Shown piece after piece: positions 1-6,300 of a stretch of DNA of 10,090 nt. Position 1 is the stretch's first letter. Every line of letters starts with the position of its first letter. A program made the position numbers and the translations under genes. The notes under the pieces were generated by a model. That model saw only the letters and a program-made list of their open reading frames with translations. It did not search any database and was not told the DNA's origin. This DNA comes from Actinomycetes bacterium (GTDB lineage: Bacteria; Actinomycetota; Actinomycetes; Propionibacteriales; Propionibacteriaceae): the NCBI GenBank assembly GCA_023443125.1, contig JAEZVO010000054.1:1-10090 (forward strand), read 5' to 3'.

Positions 1-421
1 TGTTGTCGAGCTCCGTGGTGTTGACGCCCCAGACGTTGGCTGCGTTGCCGAACTGTTTCTCCTTCTCAGCGTCATATTCCTGCTGCGGAAGCTTCTGCAC
101 CGTGGCGTTCACGAGGTCTGCCGTGACGTTTTGGCGTGCCACGTGGGTTTTCACCCCGTCGAGTGCGGCGATTCGTTCGATGTCACCCCCTTGCACCGTG
201 CCCGCACCACGCGGGGTGCCCATATTGAATTGTGGGTTGTTCTGGATGACGAATCCGGCTCCGGTGCGCTTGGCGACGTCGTCGCTGACTCGGTCGGCTG
301 AACGGCTGATCGCGCTCGTCGTGAACAGTGCCGTCATCATCGCCACGAGAATGCCGAACACAATGAGCGACTTCACCCATTTCCGGCACACATACGGCCA
401 AGCTCGTCCTACAAATGACAA
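1..421 (-). CDS. ABC transporter permease, FtsX/MacB-like (N-terminal part, runs off the window)
   Basis: An open frame of 140 codons without a stop runs from a TTG at 421-419 to the left edge, so the C-terminus is missing. The TTG is chosen because an AAAGGA Shine-Dalgarno box (434-429) lies 7 nt upstream. The protein begins MSFVGRAWPYVCRK, followed by one hydrophobic segment at about residues 17-37 (SLIVFGILVAMMTALF). After this comes a hydrophilic stretch with an ISRSADRVSDDVAKRTGAGF motif and an Asp/Glu-Arg-Ile segment (DIERIAALDGV, about 80-90). A short N-tail, one membrane helix and then a large extracytoplasmic domain is the usual start of MacB/FtsX-type permeases of Gram-positive ABC systems, which work with a separate ATPase. 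No ATPase is visible here; it could lie beyond the edge. A 20-bp palindrome upstream suggests its own regulated promoter. The substrate is unknown. The family call is from overall layout, not a decisive motif. Confidence 0.75.
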   Translation of the reverse strand, partial: MSFVGRAWPYVCRKWVKSLIVFGILVAMMTALFTTSAISRSADRVSDDVAKRTGAGFVIQNNPQFNMGTPRGAGTVQGGDIERIAALDGVKTHVARQNVTADLVNATVQKLPQQEYDAEKEKQFGNAANVWGVNTTELDN

Positions 422-443
422 GAGAATGTCCTTTCTGAAGTTC

Positions 444-463
444 CACGCTCGATATCGAACGTG
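444..463. promoter_or_regulatory. 20-bp palindrome upstream of the ABC permease (candidate operator)
   Basis: CACGCTCGATATCGAACGTG reads as two 10-bp arms with one mismatched pair and no loop. The lack of a loop fits a binding site for a dimeric repressor better than a terminator. It lies 9 nt before the permease SD box and in the 83-bp gap after the peptidase stop. No clear -35/-10 pair can be assigned, and the cognate regulator is not in the window. Confidence 0.5.
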
Positions 464-504
464 CTGCGGAAAGGGTTCGCGGCGGTGAACGGGCGTGCGC
501 GGTG

Positions 505-2436
505 TCAGGCGACGGGGAGGTGCTTCTCCCAGAACGCCATCACGGCCTCGAAGCGCTGCCGACGATGCCACGGCGTGCCCGAGCGCGTGAGCTCGTGGTT
601 CTCTCCGGGGAACACCAGCATCTCCGCGTCCACCCCTGCCTGCTTCAGCAGCGCGTGGTACTGCAGGCCCTGGTGCAGCGGGCAGCGCAGGTCGTCCTCG
701 GAGTGGATCACGAGCGTTGGCGTGCGCACTTCAGACGCGTACGTCATGGGCGATTGGCGGTCGGCTTCCGCCTTGTCGTAGCTCGTGTACTCCTGCGGGA
801 AGAACCAGCCGATGTCGCTGGAGCCGACGAAGCTCTGCACGTCGAGGAAACCCCGCTCGACGATGGCGCCGCGGAAGCGGTGATCGTGGCCGATGATCCA
901 CGCCGTGAGATAGCCGCCGTAGGAGCCTCCCATGATGCCGAGGCGCTCGCCGTCGAGGGCGTCGTCGTTGGCCAGGCAGTGTTCGAGGAAGGCGAGGACG
1001 TCGGCGGCGTCGAGGTTGCCCATGTCGCCCTTGATGGCTCGGCCGTGCTCGGTGCCGAAACCCCACGACCCGCGCGGATTGCACATGGCAACGGCATATC
1101 CGGCCTCGACAGCCACCTGCGCCTCATCGAAGAATGAGCGCGTGTACCCGTGGTACGGCCCGCCGTGAATCATGAGCAGCACCGGGTGGGGGCCTCGGCC
1201 TGCGGGCTTTAGCAGCCACCCTTCGACGGGGTACCCGTCGGGTGCCTGCGCAGTGACTGCGTGCGGGAGCGCGGCGTCGGCGAGTGCCGCGCCGAAGTTG
1301 GTGAGCACCTGCCAGCGACCGTCGCGCAGCACGGCCAGCTCGCCGGTGCTCGTGGCGCTGGTGACCGTCGCGACGATCACCCCGCCCGCGGCGTCGAGCG
1401 CCTGGACGTCCCACGTCGGGTCTTCGATGAATTGGTGATCGCTGTCGCCGACGATCACCGCGCGCTCGGTGCCGCGGTAGACCTCAGGTACGACGACGCG
1501 CCCGTCGCCGAGCGATACGAGCGGGCCGCCCACGGTGATGTCGACGAGCTGGCGCGGCGTGTCGCCCGCCAGCCATACAGTGCCGTGGTGGCCGACGAAG
1601 TCGACGCCTTCTCCCACCGACCCGGCGACGAAGAAGAGGCTGTCGCCGGAGTGACGCGGCCCGCGCGCGTTGATGCTCAGCCCCGCGGTGAGCGACTCCG
1701 GTTTCGCGCCATCCCGCAGGCGCCAGAGCTCGCACTCGAGCGTGTCGTCGCCCTTGCGGTTGGCGCTGGCGAACACCGAGCCGTCGGCGTCGAAGACGGG
1801 CGATGCCCAGTCGATGTCGTCGTGGGTGAGTCGCGTGACCTCGGGGAACCGGGTGGGCACGTCGACGTCGTGCGCCTTGCCCTGGCCGGTTGCTTCGAAG
1901 ACGGGTTCGGCGGCGGGGTCGGGAACGTCGACGACGAACACCTGCGCTGGGCGGTCGCGGAACCATCCGACGCCGTTGTGCCGGGTCTGGAAATCGCTGA
2001 ATGCGCGCGGCGACTCGTGCGCGGCGTCGATGTCGTCGACGGTGCCGTAGCGGCCGTCTTCCGGCACCCGCGAAATGAACACGATGCGGCGGGAATCGTC
2101 GGAGAACTCGAATGCGCCGATGCCCAGCTTCTGGTCGGTCACCTGCATGGGTTCGCCGCCGTCGGCAGGCGCGACGAACAGCTGCGCGGGCTTGCCGGGC
2201 TGCGAACGCACGAACGCCAGCAGGGCGCCGTCGGGAGAGAACTTGGGCGCGGTATCGCGGAACCCGCGAGTGATGCGACGCGGGCTGCCGCCGTCGAGGG
2301 GGACTCGCCACAACTGGCCGACTTCCGCGTCGACGGCGAAGCTAGGACGTGTTACCGCGACGACGGCGAAGGTACCGTCGGGGTGGAGCGTAGGGGCGGA
2401 GAGAGAAACGAGGTCTTCGAGTTGCTCTGGGCGCAT
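505..2436 (-). CDS. S9 family (prolyl oligopeptidase-type) serine peptidase
   Basis: This 643-residue protein has the two-part layout of the S9 clan, close to acylaminoacyl/dipeptidyl peptidases. Residues 1 to about 385 form a TolB/WD40-like beta-propeller with repeated blades such as APKFSPDGALLAF (63-75) and ASPVFDADGSVFASANR (211-227). Residues of about 400-643 form the alpha/beta hydrolase. The oxyanion motif HGGP is at 424-427, the nucleophile elbow GGSYGG puts the catalytic serine at 505, the acid is probably Asp582 in HSEDDLRCP, and the base is His614 in GENHE. All three catalytic residues are present, and the length is normal for the family. No signal peptide is visible, so it is probably cytoplasmic and cleaves short peptides. 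The ATG at 2436 has no SD box, but a TAGCAT box lies 6 nt upstream, which suggests leaderless translation. It lies 39 bp downstream of the ChrA-like gene on the same strand and could also be read through from it. Confidence 0.93.
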   Translation of the reverse strand: MRPEQLEDLVSLSAPTLHPDGTFAVVAVTRPSFAVDAEVGQLWRVPLDGGSPRRITRGFRDTAPKFSPDGALLAFVRSQPGKPAQLFVAPADGGEPMQVTDQKLGIGAFEFSDDSRRIVFISRVPEDGRYGTVDDIDAAHESPRAFSDFQTRHNGVGWFRDRPAQVFVVDVPDPAAEPVFEATGQGKAHDVDVPTRFPEVTRLTHDDIDWASPVFDADGSVFASANRKGDDTLECELWRLRDGAKPESLTAGLSINARGPRHSGDSLFFVAGSVGEGVDFVGHHGTVWLAGDTPRQLVDITVGGPLVSLGDGRVVVPEVYRGTERAVIVGDSDHQFIEDPTWDVQALDAAGGVIVATVTSATSTGELAVLRDGRWQVLTNFGAALADAALPHAVTAQAPDGYPVEGWLLKPAGRGPHPVLLMIHGGPYHGYTRSFFDEAQVAVEAGYAVAMCNPRGSWGFGTEHGRAIKGDMGNLDAADVLAFLEHCLANDDALDGERLGIMGGSYGGYLTAWIIGHDHRFRGAIVERGFLDVQSFVGSSDIGWFFPQEYTSYDKAEADRQSPMTYASEVRTPTLVIHSEDDLRCPLHQGLQYHALLKQAGVDAEMLVFPGENHELTRSGTPWHRRQRFEAVMAFWEKHLPVA

Positions 2437-2442
2437 ACGGCC

Positions 2443-2448
2443 ATGCTA
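2443..2448 (-). promoter_or_regulatory. Candidate -10 box for a leaderless peptidase mRNA
   Basis: TAGCAT fits the actinobacterial TANNNT pattern and ends 6 nt before the ATG at 2436, so transcription would start at or next to the start codon. There is no purine-rich SD box in the 39-bp gap. No convincing -35 is seen, which is common in this group. Confidence 0.4.
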
Positions 2449-2475
2449 GGGCAGACTGTGCGCACGCGCCGCCGT

Positions 2476-3768
2476 TCAGGTGAGTAGCAGCATGGTTGCC
2501 AGCGACACGCCGCCGGCGCCGAGGATGAGTACGAGGTCGTGCGGATGCCAGCGACGCTGCACAACCCACAACAGGACGACTCCGGCAATTGAGACCCACG
2601 CCGTACTCGTGCCGGAGACGCCGGCGTGGTGTGCGATGTCGACGCTCGCGTTCAGCATGGAGGTCATGGTCATGAGCAGCAGGCCACAGATCACCGGCAA
2701 CACCACGGGGCCGAGCAGGCGCACGAAGGGGGAGTTCGACGCCTTCTCGTACACCGCGAGAAACGCCAGCGCCAGTGCGGAACATGAACATACGGCGACG
2801 AGGAACCCCAAGGTGGCGATCAGCACTCCCATGCCGACGCCGCCGTGAGAGTACCCGAACCCGTAACCGACGGCGCTCGCCAGCTTGATGAGCACCGGCC
2901 CTGGCAACGCGTTGGCCACCGGAACCATCTGCCCATAGAACTCAGAGGCGGGCACGATGCCGCTCGAGACGAAGAAACCGTCCGCGACGCCGATATATGC
3001 AGCCCCGCCGCCGAAGGACGAGAGCGTCGAGAGGCCGATTAACGACACCACATGGCCCGCACCGACGAGGAACGCCACGCCCAACGCCATCAGAGCGATG
3101 AGGGCCAGTACAGCGGCAGCGTGCAGTGTGTGACGGGTCGACGAGGGTGGTGGCTCGGTAGGTTCGGAGGGCGACTGGCCCCGTCGGAAGAAACTGAGCA
3201 CGGCGACACCTGCGACGGCGAGCAGGATCACCTGCACTGCACTCAGCTGGGGGAGTGAAGAGGTCCAGCCCGTGCCTAGCAGATTGCCGGCCGCCCGTAC
3301 AGCTTGGTTGCCACCGACGGCAGCGAACGTCAGCAGCGCCAGTATCACCGTCGCCAGCGGATGGTAGGTGCGCAACACCTTGCCGATGTAGTGGATGAGC
3401 AGCACCGCGATAAACGCGGAGATACCCAGCGCGGCGAACTCGATGACGCGGATCGCCGACGCACCAAGCGCCGTGAACAGCATGAGAAGCAGCACCGTTC
3501 CGAGCGTTCCCGGGAGCGCGACGGTGAGCGCGGCCGCCGTCGGGGCCCAGGTGGGGCGGACGTGCGTGCCGACCATCGCCGACATCTTCACCGGCTGCGC
3601 GCCCGGCGTGACGTTAGCGATGATGGTGTGCGCGGTGAATGCGTCGTCAGTGGCGAGTTTGTGGCGCTGTACGAACTCGCGCTCCATGATCGGGATCAGC
3701 GCCGCGCCGCCGCCGAACCCGAGGGCGCCGACAGCGAACGTCGCAGAGAGTAGCTTCCGCACCGACAT
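2476..3768 (-). CDS. chrA: CHR-family (chromate transporter, ChrA-like) membrane protein
   Basis: This 430-residue, very hydrophobic protein is built from two homologous halves joined by a polar linker at about residues 195-212 (RRGQSPSEPTEPPPSS). Each half carries the hallmark glycine cluster and a Pro-Gly turn: GFGGGAALIPIMEREFV (17-33) with TPGAQ (54-58) in the first, and SFGGGAAYIG (251-260) with NALPGP (286-291) in the second. About ten to twelve membrane segments are likely. ChrA proteins export chromate in exchange for protons or other ions, or leak it as a sulfate analogue. Many family members have no tested substrate, so chromate export here is an inference from family. The ATG at 3768 follows a strong AAGGAAGG SD box. 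A TACACT -10 box lies upstream at 3796-3791. No chrB-like regulator is present. The gene stands alone or is co-transcribed with the downstream peptidase. Confidence 0.87.
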   Translation of the reverse strand: MSVRKLLSATFAVGALGFGGGAALIPIMEREFVQRHKLATDDAFTAHTIIANVTPGAQPVKMSAMVGTHVRPTWAPTAAALTVALPGTLGTVLLLMLFTALGASAIRVIEFAALGISAFIAVLLIHYIGKVLRTYHPLATVILALLTFAAVGGNQAVRAAGNLLGTGWTSSLPQLSAVQVILLAVAGVAVLSFFRRGQSPSEPTEPPPSSTRHTLHAAAVLALIALMALGVAFLVGAGHVVSLIGLSTLSSFGGGAAYIGVADGFFVSSGIVPASEFYGQMVPVANALPGPVLIKLASAVGYGFGYSHGGVGMGVLIATLGFLVAVCSCSALALAFLAVYEKASNSPFVRLLGPVVLPVICGLLLMTMTSMLNASVDIAHHAGVSGTSTAWVSIAGVVLLWVVQRRWHPHDLVLILGAGGVSLATMLLLT

Positions 3769-3790
3769 TGCATCCTTCCTTTCCTCGGAC

Positions 3791-3796
3791 AGTGTA
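3791..3796 (-). promoter_or_regulatory. Candidate -10 box of the ChrA-like gene
   Basis: TACACT (TANNNT type) is followed by a purine-rich leader containing GGAAAGGAAGG just before the ATG at 3768, which would give a 5' UTR of about 15-20 nt. The -35 region runs into the first REP copy and is not convincing. Confidence 0.35.
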
Positions 3797-3813
3797 GGGG
3801 TAGTGCTGTGGAG

Positions 3814-3850
3814 GGTTTCGACTCGGCCCTTTGGGCCGGCTCAACCACCG
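3814..3850 (+). repeat. REP-like palindrome 1
   Basis: It starts GGTTTCGACTCGGCCC, has a short TTT loop and returns through GGGCCGGCTCAACCACCG. The stem is imperfect near the ends and GC-rich in the middle. It is nearly identical to copy 8 (4278-4313). Confidence 0.8.
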
Positions 3851-3863
3851 GAGGTGCGGCGCA

Positions 3864-3900
3864 GTTTCGACACGCCCGCTGCGCGGGTGGCTCAACCACC
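3864..3900 (+). repeat. REP-like palindrome 2
   Basis: It starts GTTTCGACACGCCCGC, and the GCCCGC/GCGGGT stem is followed by GGCTCAACCACC. It is closely matched by copy 6 (4165-4202), and each is followed by an inverted copy. Confidence 0.8.
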
Positions 3901-3943
3901 AGGATGGCGCGCACTCGCCGACCGCCCGCCGACCCCTCCCCCC

Positions 3944-3978
3944 GATCGTCGAGTAGCGGCGAAGCCGCGTATCGAGAC
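3944..3978 (-). repeat. REP-like palindrome 3, inverted
   Basis: It reads GATCGTCGAGTAG, then a CGGCGAAGCCG stem-loop, then CGTATCGAGAC, which is the reverse orientation of the other copies. It is matched by copy 7 (4234-4268), which differs mainly in the stem (GGGCCGAAGGCCC). Confidence 0.8.
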
Positions 3979-3990
3979 GCAGCGATTGAA

Positions 3991-4072
3991 AAACTTCACA
4001 ATCCGTACGCAGATTGACCAAACGCCCCAAAATCGGGCCCTTCATCTCATCTGCGTACGGATTTTGAAGTTT
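3991..4072. repeat. 82-bp element with 24-bp inverted repeats, unrelated to the REPs
   Basis: The left arm (3991-4014) begins AAACTTCACAATCCGTACGC, and the right arm (4049-4072) is its reverse complement except for one base (C/A). A 34-nt loop separates them. The arms are A/T-richer than their surroundings and each contains the palindrome CGTACG. The loop has no coding potential. There is no run of T after the stem, so it is not a standard terminator. It could be a very small non-autonomous element, a structured RNA or a binding site. Confidence 0.75.
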
Positions 4073-4082
4073 CGTGTCGGGT

Positions 4083-4119
4083 GGTTTCGATACGCGCCAA
4101 CGGCGCTACTCAACCACCG
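4083..4119 (+). repeat. REP-like palindrome 4
   Basis: It reads GGTTTCGATACGCGCC, AAC loop, then GGCGCTACTCAACCACCG. It directly abuts copy 5 head-to-tail. Confidence 0.8.
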
Positions 4120-4153
4120 TCGATACGCGCCCTTCGGGCGCTACTCAATCACC
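4120..4153 (+). repeat. REP-like palindrome 5
   Basis: It reads TCGATACGCGCCC, TTC loop, then GGGCGCTACTCAATCACC. The stem is extended compared with copy 4, and AAT replaces AAC in the tail motif. Confidence 0.8.
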
Positions 4154-4164
4154 AGAACGGCGGG

Positions 4165-4202
4165 GTGTCGACACGCCTGCTGCGCGGGCGGCTCGACCAC
4201 CG
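4165..4202 (+). repeat. REP-like palindrome 6
   Basis: It reads GTGTCGACACGCCTGC, then GCGGGCGGCTCGACCACCG. It is the counterpart of copy 2, with a linker to the inverted copy 7 that resembles the one between copies 2 and 3. Confidence 0.8.
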
Positions 4203-4233
4203 GTGCCTGCGCGCGCCCGCCGACCCCTTCCCC

Positions 4234-4268
4234 GATCGTCGAGTAGGGCCGAAGGCCCGTATCGAGAC
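4234..4268 (-). repeat. REP-like palindrome 7, inverted
   Basis: It reads GATCGTCGAGTAG, then the stem-loop GGGCCGAAGGCCC, then GTATCGAGAC. It has the same orientation and flanks as copy 3, including a following GCAGC. Confidence 0.8.
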
Positions 4269-4277
4269 GCAGCTACT

Positions 4278-4313
4278 GGTTTCGACTCGGCCCTTCGGGC
4301 CGGCTCAACCATC
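4278..4313 (+). repeat. REP-like palindrome 8
   Basis: It reads GGTTTCGACTCGGCCC, TTC loop, then GGGCCGGCTCAACCATC. It differs from copy 1 at only a few positions. Confidence 0.8.
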
Positions 4314-4322
4314 TGGTGCGGC

Positions 4323-4360
4323 GGGGTTTCGGCTCGGCCTGCGCCCGCTACTCAACCATC
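4323..4360 (+). repeat. REP-like palindrome 9, overlapping the 3' end of the second ABC gene
   Basis: It reads GGGGTTTCGGCTCGG, then a shortened stem, then GCCCGCTACTCAACCATC. It looks like a hybrid or decayed copy. Its right tail covers the last codons and the TAG stop (4350-4348) of the ABC exporter gene on the opposite strand. Confidence 0.7.
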
Positions 4361-6300
4361 GACGCCGCAAACTGCGACTGGTACAGGTCGAAGTAGTGCC
4401 CGCGGCGCTCGAGCAGCTCGTCGTGTGAACCCTGCTCGACGATGCGCCCGTCCTCCATGACGAGGATCACGTCCGCGTCGCGGATGGTGGACAGCCGGTG
4501 CGCGATCACGAACGACGTCCGTCCGGTGCGCAGCGAGTTCATCGCCTGCTGCAGGAGCAGCTCGGTGCGGGTGTCGACGGAGCTCGTCGCCTCGTCGAGG
4601 ATGAGCAACGACGGGTCCGACAAGAATGCCCGCGCGATGGTAATGAGCTGTTTCTCACCGGCCGAGACGTTGTTGCCCTCCTCATCGATGACCGTGTCGT
4701 AGCCGTCGGGCAGAGAGTGCACGAAGCGGTCGACGAACGTGGCCTTCGCGGCCTCGACGATGTCTTCCTCCGTGGCGTCATCGCGACCGTAGGCGATGTT
4801 TTCGCGGATCGTGCCGCCGAACAGCCATGCGTCCTGCAGCACCATTCCCACCTGGCGACGCACCTCCTGGCGGGGCACCTGCGAGATGTCGACGCCGTCG
4901 AGCGTGATGCGCCCGGCGTTGAGGTCATAGAAGCGCATGATGAGGTTCACCAGCGTGGTCTTGCCCGCGCCGGTGGGGCCGACGATCGCGATGGTCTGGC
5001 CGGGTTCGACGGCGAGGTTCAGGTCTTCGATGAGGCGCTGATCAGTCTTGTATGAGAAGTTGACCCCCTCGAACTCGACGCGCCCCCGCACCGATGCAGG
5101 CAGCGAACCACTGGGCTCGGCGCTCATCTCGTCGGCGTCGAGGAGCTCGAACACTCGCTCGGCCGACGCGACGCCCGACTGCAGCAGGTTCGCCATCGAC
5201 GCCACCTGCGTGAGCGGCTGCGTGAACTGGCGCGAGTACTGGATGAATGCCTGCACGTCGCCGATGTTCATGGTGCCCGACGCCACCCGCAGCCCGCCGA
5301 GCACGGCGATGATCACGTAGTTCAGATTCCCGACGAGGAACATGATGGGCATGATGAGCCCGGAGACGAACTGCGAACCGAAGCTCGCCTGATACAGGCG
5401 CTCGTTGCGCTTCGCGAACTCCTCTTCCACTTCCCGCTTGCGGCCGAACACCTTCACCAGCGCGTGCCCGGTGTACGCCTCCTCGATGTGCGCGTTGAGG
5501 GTTCCGGTGGCGGCCCACGTCTCCTTGAACAGCTTCTGTGAACGCTTGCCGATCACGCCGACGACCACCATGCCCACCGGCACCGCAAGCAGCGCGACGA
5601 GGGCCAGCGTCGGTGAAATCCAGAACATCATCGCCAGCACTCCGACGACGGTGAACAGCGAGCTCATTAGCTGGTGGAGTGTTTGTTGGAAGGTCTGCGA
5701 CACGTTGTCGATGTCGTTGGTGACGCGGCTGAGCAGCTCACCGCGCGGTTGCCCGTCGAAGTAGCTGAGCGGCAGACGGTCGATCTTCGCCGCCACCTTC
5801 TCGCGCATCCGGTAGATGGTGCGCTGGATGGCGCCGTTGAGGACCCACCCCTGCACCAGCTGAAACGCGAACGCCACCAGGTACAGCCCCAGCACGAACA
5901 GCAAAATCGAACCGATGGCCCCGAAATCGATGCCCTGGCCGGGCGTGAAGTCGAGGTTGCGCAGCATCTCGGCCATCTTGGGGTTGTGCTTCGACACCTC
6001 GGCGGTGGCCTGGGCTTTCGTGATACTCGACGGCATCCCACCGCCGACGACGCCCGCCAGCAGTTTGTCCGTGGCTTGCCCCAGAATCTTCGGGCCGAGC
6101 ACGTTCAACCCCACGCCCACCGCACAGAGCACGATGGCCAGCACCATTTTTATGCGCTCGGGCCGCATCTCCCCGACGAGGCGTTTGCCGCTGACGGCGA
6201 AGTTCGCCGCCTTCTCTCCTGTGCCGACCCCGTGTGGACTCCCATTCATCGTCTTCGGGGCGTCTTTGGGGCGTTCGTTCGCGACGACGTTCTTACTCAT
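4348..6300 (-). CDS. ABC exporter half-transporter, consensus-site subunit (permease-ATPase fusion)
   Basis: This 650-residue type IV (multidrug exporter-type) ABC protein has an N-terminal membrane domain of six helices (about 50-72, 128-152, 210-228, 230-250, 312-338, 345-365). An unusually long external loop separates helices 1 and 2 (about 80-127). The ATPase begins at about 405. Walker A is GPTGAGKTT (441-449), the Q-loop is Gln489, Walker B is LLILDE with catalytic Glu570, the D-loop is SSVD (573-576) and the switch His is 601. The signature reads VSAGEKQ (545-551) rather than LSGGQ. The ATG at 6300 is chosen over upstream in-frame sites because it follows GAGGAGG and forms an ATGA overlap with the stop of the preceding gene. 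It partners with that gene product in a heterodimer and probably exports a drug, lipid or peptide. The last residues (MVE) and the stop lie inside a REP copy. Confidence 0.93.
   Translation of the reverse strand: MSKNVVANERPKDAPKTMNGSPHGVGTGEKAANFAVSGKRLVGEMRPERIKMVLAIVLCAVGVGLNVLGPKILGQATDKLLAGVVGGGMPSSITKAQATAEVSKHNPKMAEMLRNLDFTPGQGIDFGAIGSILLFVLGLYLVAFAFQLVQGWVLNGAIQRTIYRMREKVAAKIDRLPLSYFDGQPRGELLSRVTNDIDNVSQTFQQTLHQLMSSLFTVVGVLAMMFWISPTLALVALLAVPVGMVVVGVIGKRSQKLFKETWAATGTLNAHIEEAYTGHALVKVFGRKREVEEEFAKRNERLYQASFGSQFVSGLIMPIMFLVGNLNYVIIAVLGGLRVASGTMNIGDVQAFIQYSRQFTQPLTQVASMANLLQSGVASAERVFELLDADEMSAEPSGSLPASVRGRVEFEGVNFSYKTDQRLIEDLNLAVEPGQTIAIVGPTGAGKTTLVNLIMRFYDLNAGRITLDGVDISQVPRQEVRRQVGMVLQDAWLFGGTIRENIAYGRDDATEEDIVEAAKATFVDRFVHSLPDGYDTVIDEEGNNVSAGEKQLITIARAFLSDPSLLILDEATSSVDTRTELLLQQAMNSLRTGRTSFVIAHRLSTIRDADVILVMEDGRIVEQGSHDELLERRGHYFDLYQSQFAASMVE

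Larger units (their letters stand above)
3769..4347. other. Gene-free repeat region between the ChrA-like gene and the ABC exporter operon
   Basis: Apart from the ChrA-like promoter at the left end, these 579 bp hold no credible gene. They contain nine REP-like palindromes (3814-3850, 3864-3900, 3944-3978, 4083-4119, 4120-4153, 4165-4202, 4234-4268, 4278-4313, 4323-4360) and one unrelated inverted repeat (3991-4072). Open frames across it carry repeated RPPAD- and STTG-like strings from the repeats and no domain. The stem-loops may stop or slow transcription leaving the ABC operon, since no ordinary U-tract terminator is visible. Confidence 0.8.

Noticed and set aside
1261..2487. A 408-codon plus-strand frame antisense to the peptidase
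   Set aside because: It has low-complexity Arg/Val/Asp/Gly composition and no motif, and it overlaps a gene with an intact catalytic triad.
3991..4072. An intrinsic terminator or an integron attC site
   Set aside because: There is no T-run after the stem, the loop is too long for a typical terminator, and the ends lack the RYYYAAC/GTTRRRY core sites of attC.
3814..4360. A CRISPR array
   Set aside because: The repeats differ in stem sequence, occur in both orientations and have irregular spacing with no unique equal-length spacers.
3395..4460. Several plus-strand frames across the repeat region (for example 3395-4246 and 4081-4428)
   Set aside because: They are made of translated REP copies and antisense gene sequence, with no recognisable domain or SD box.
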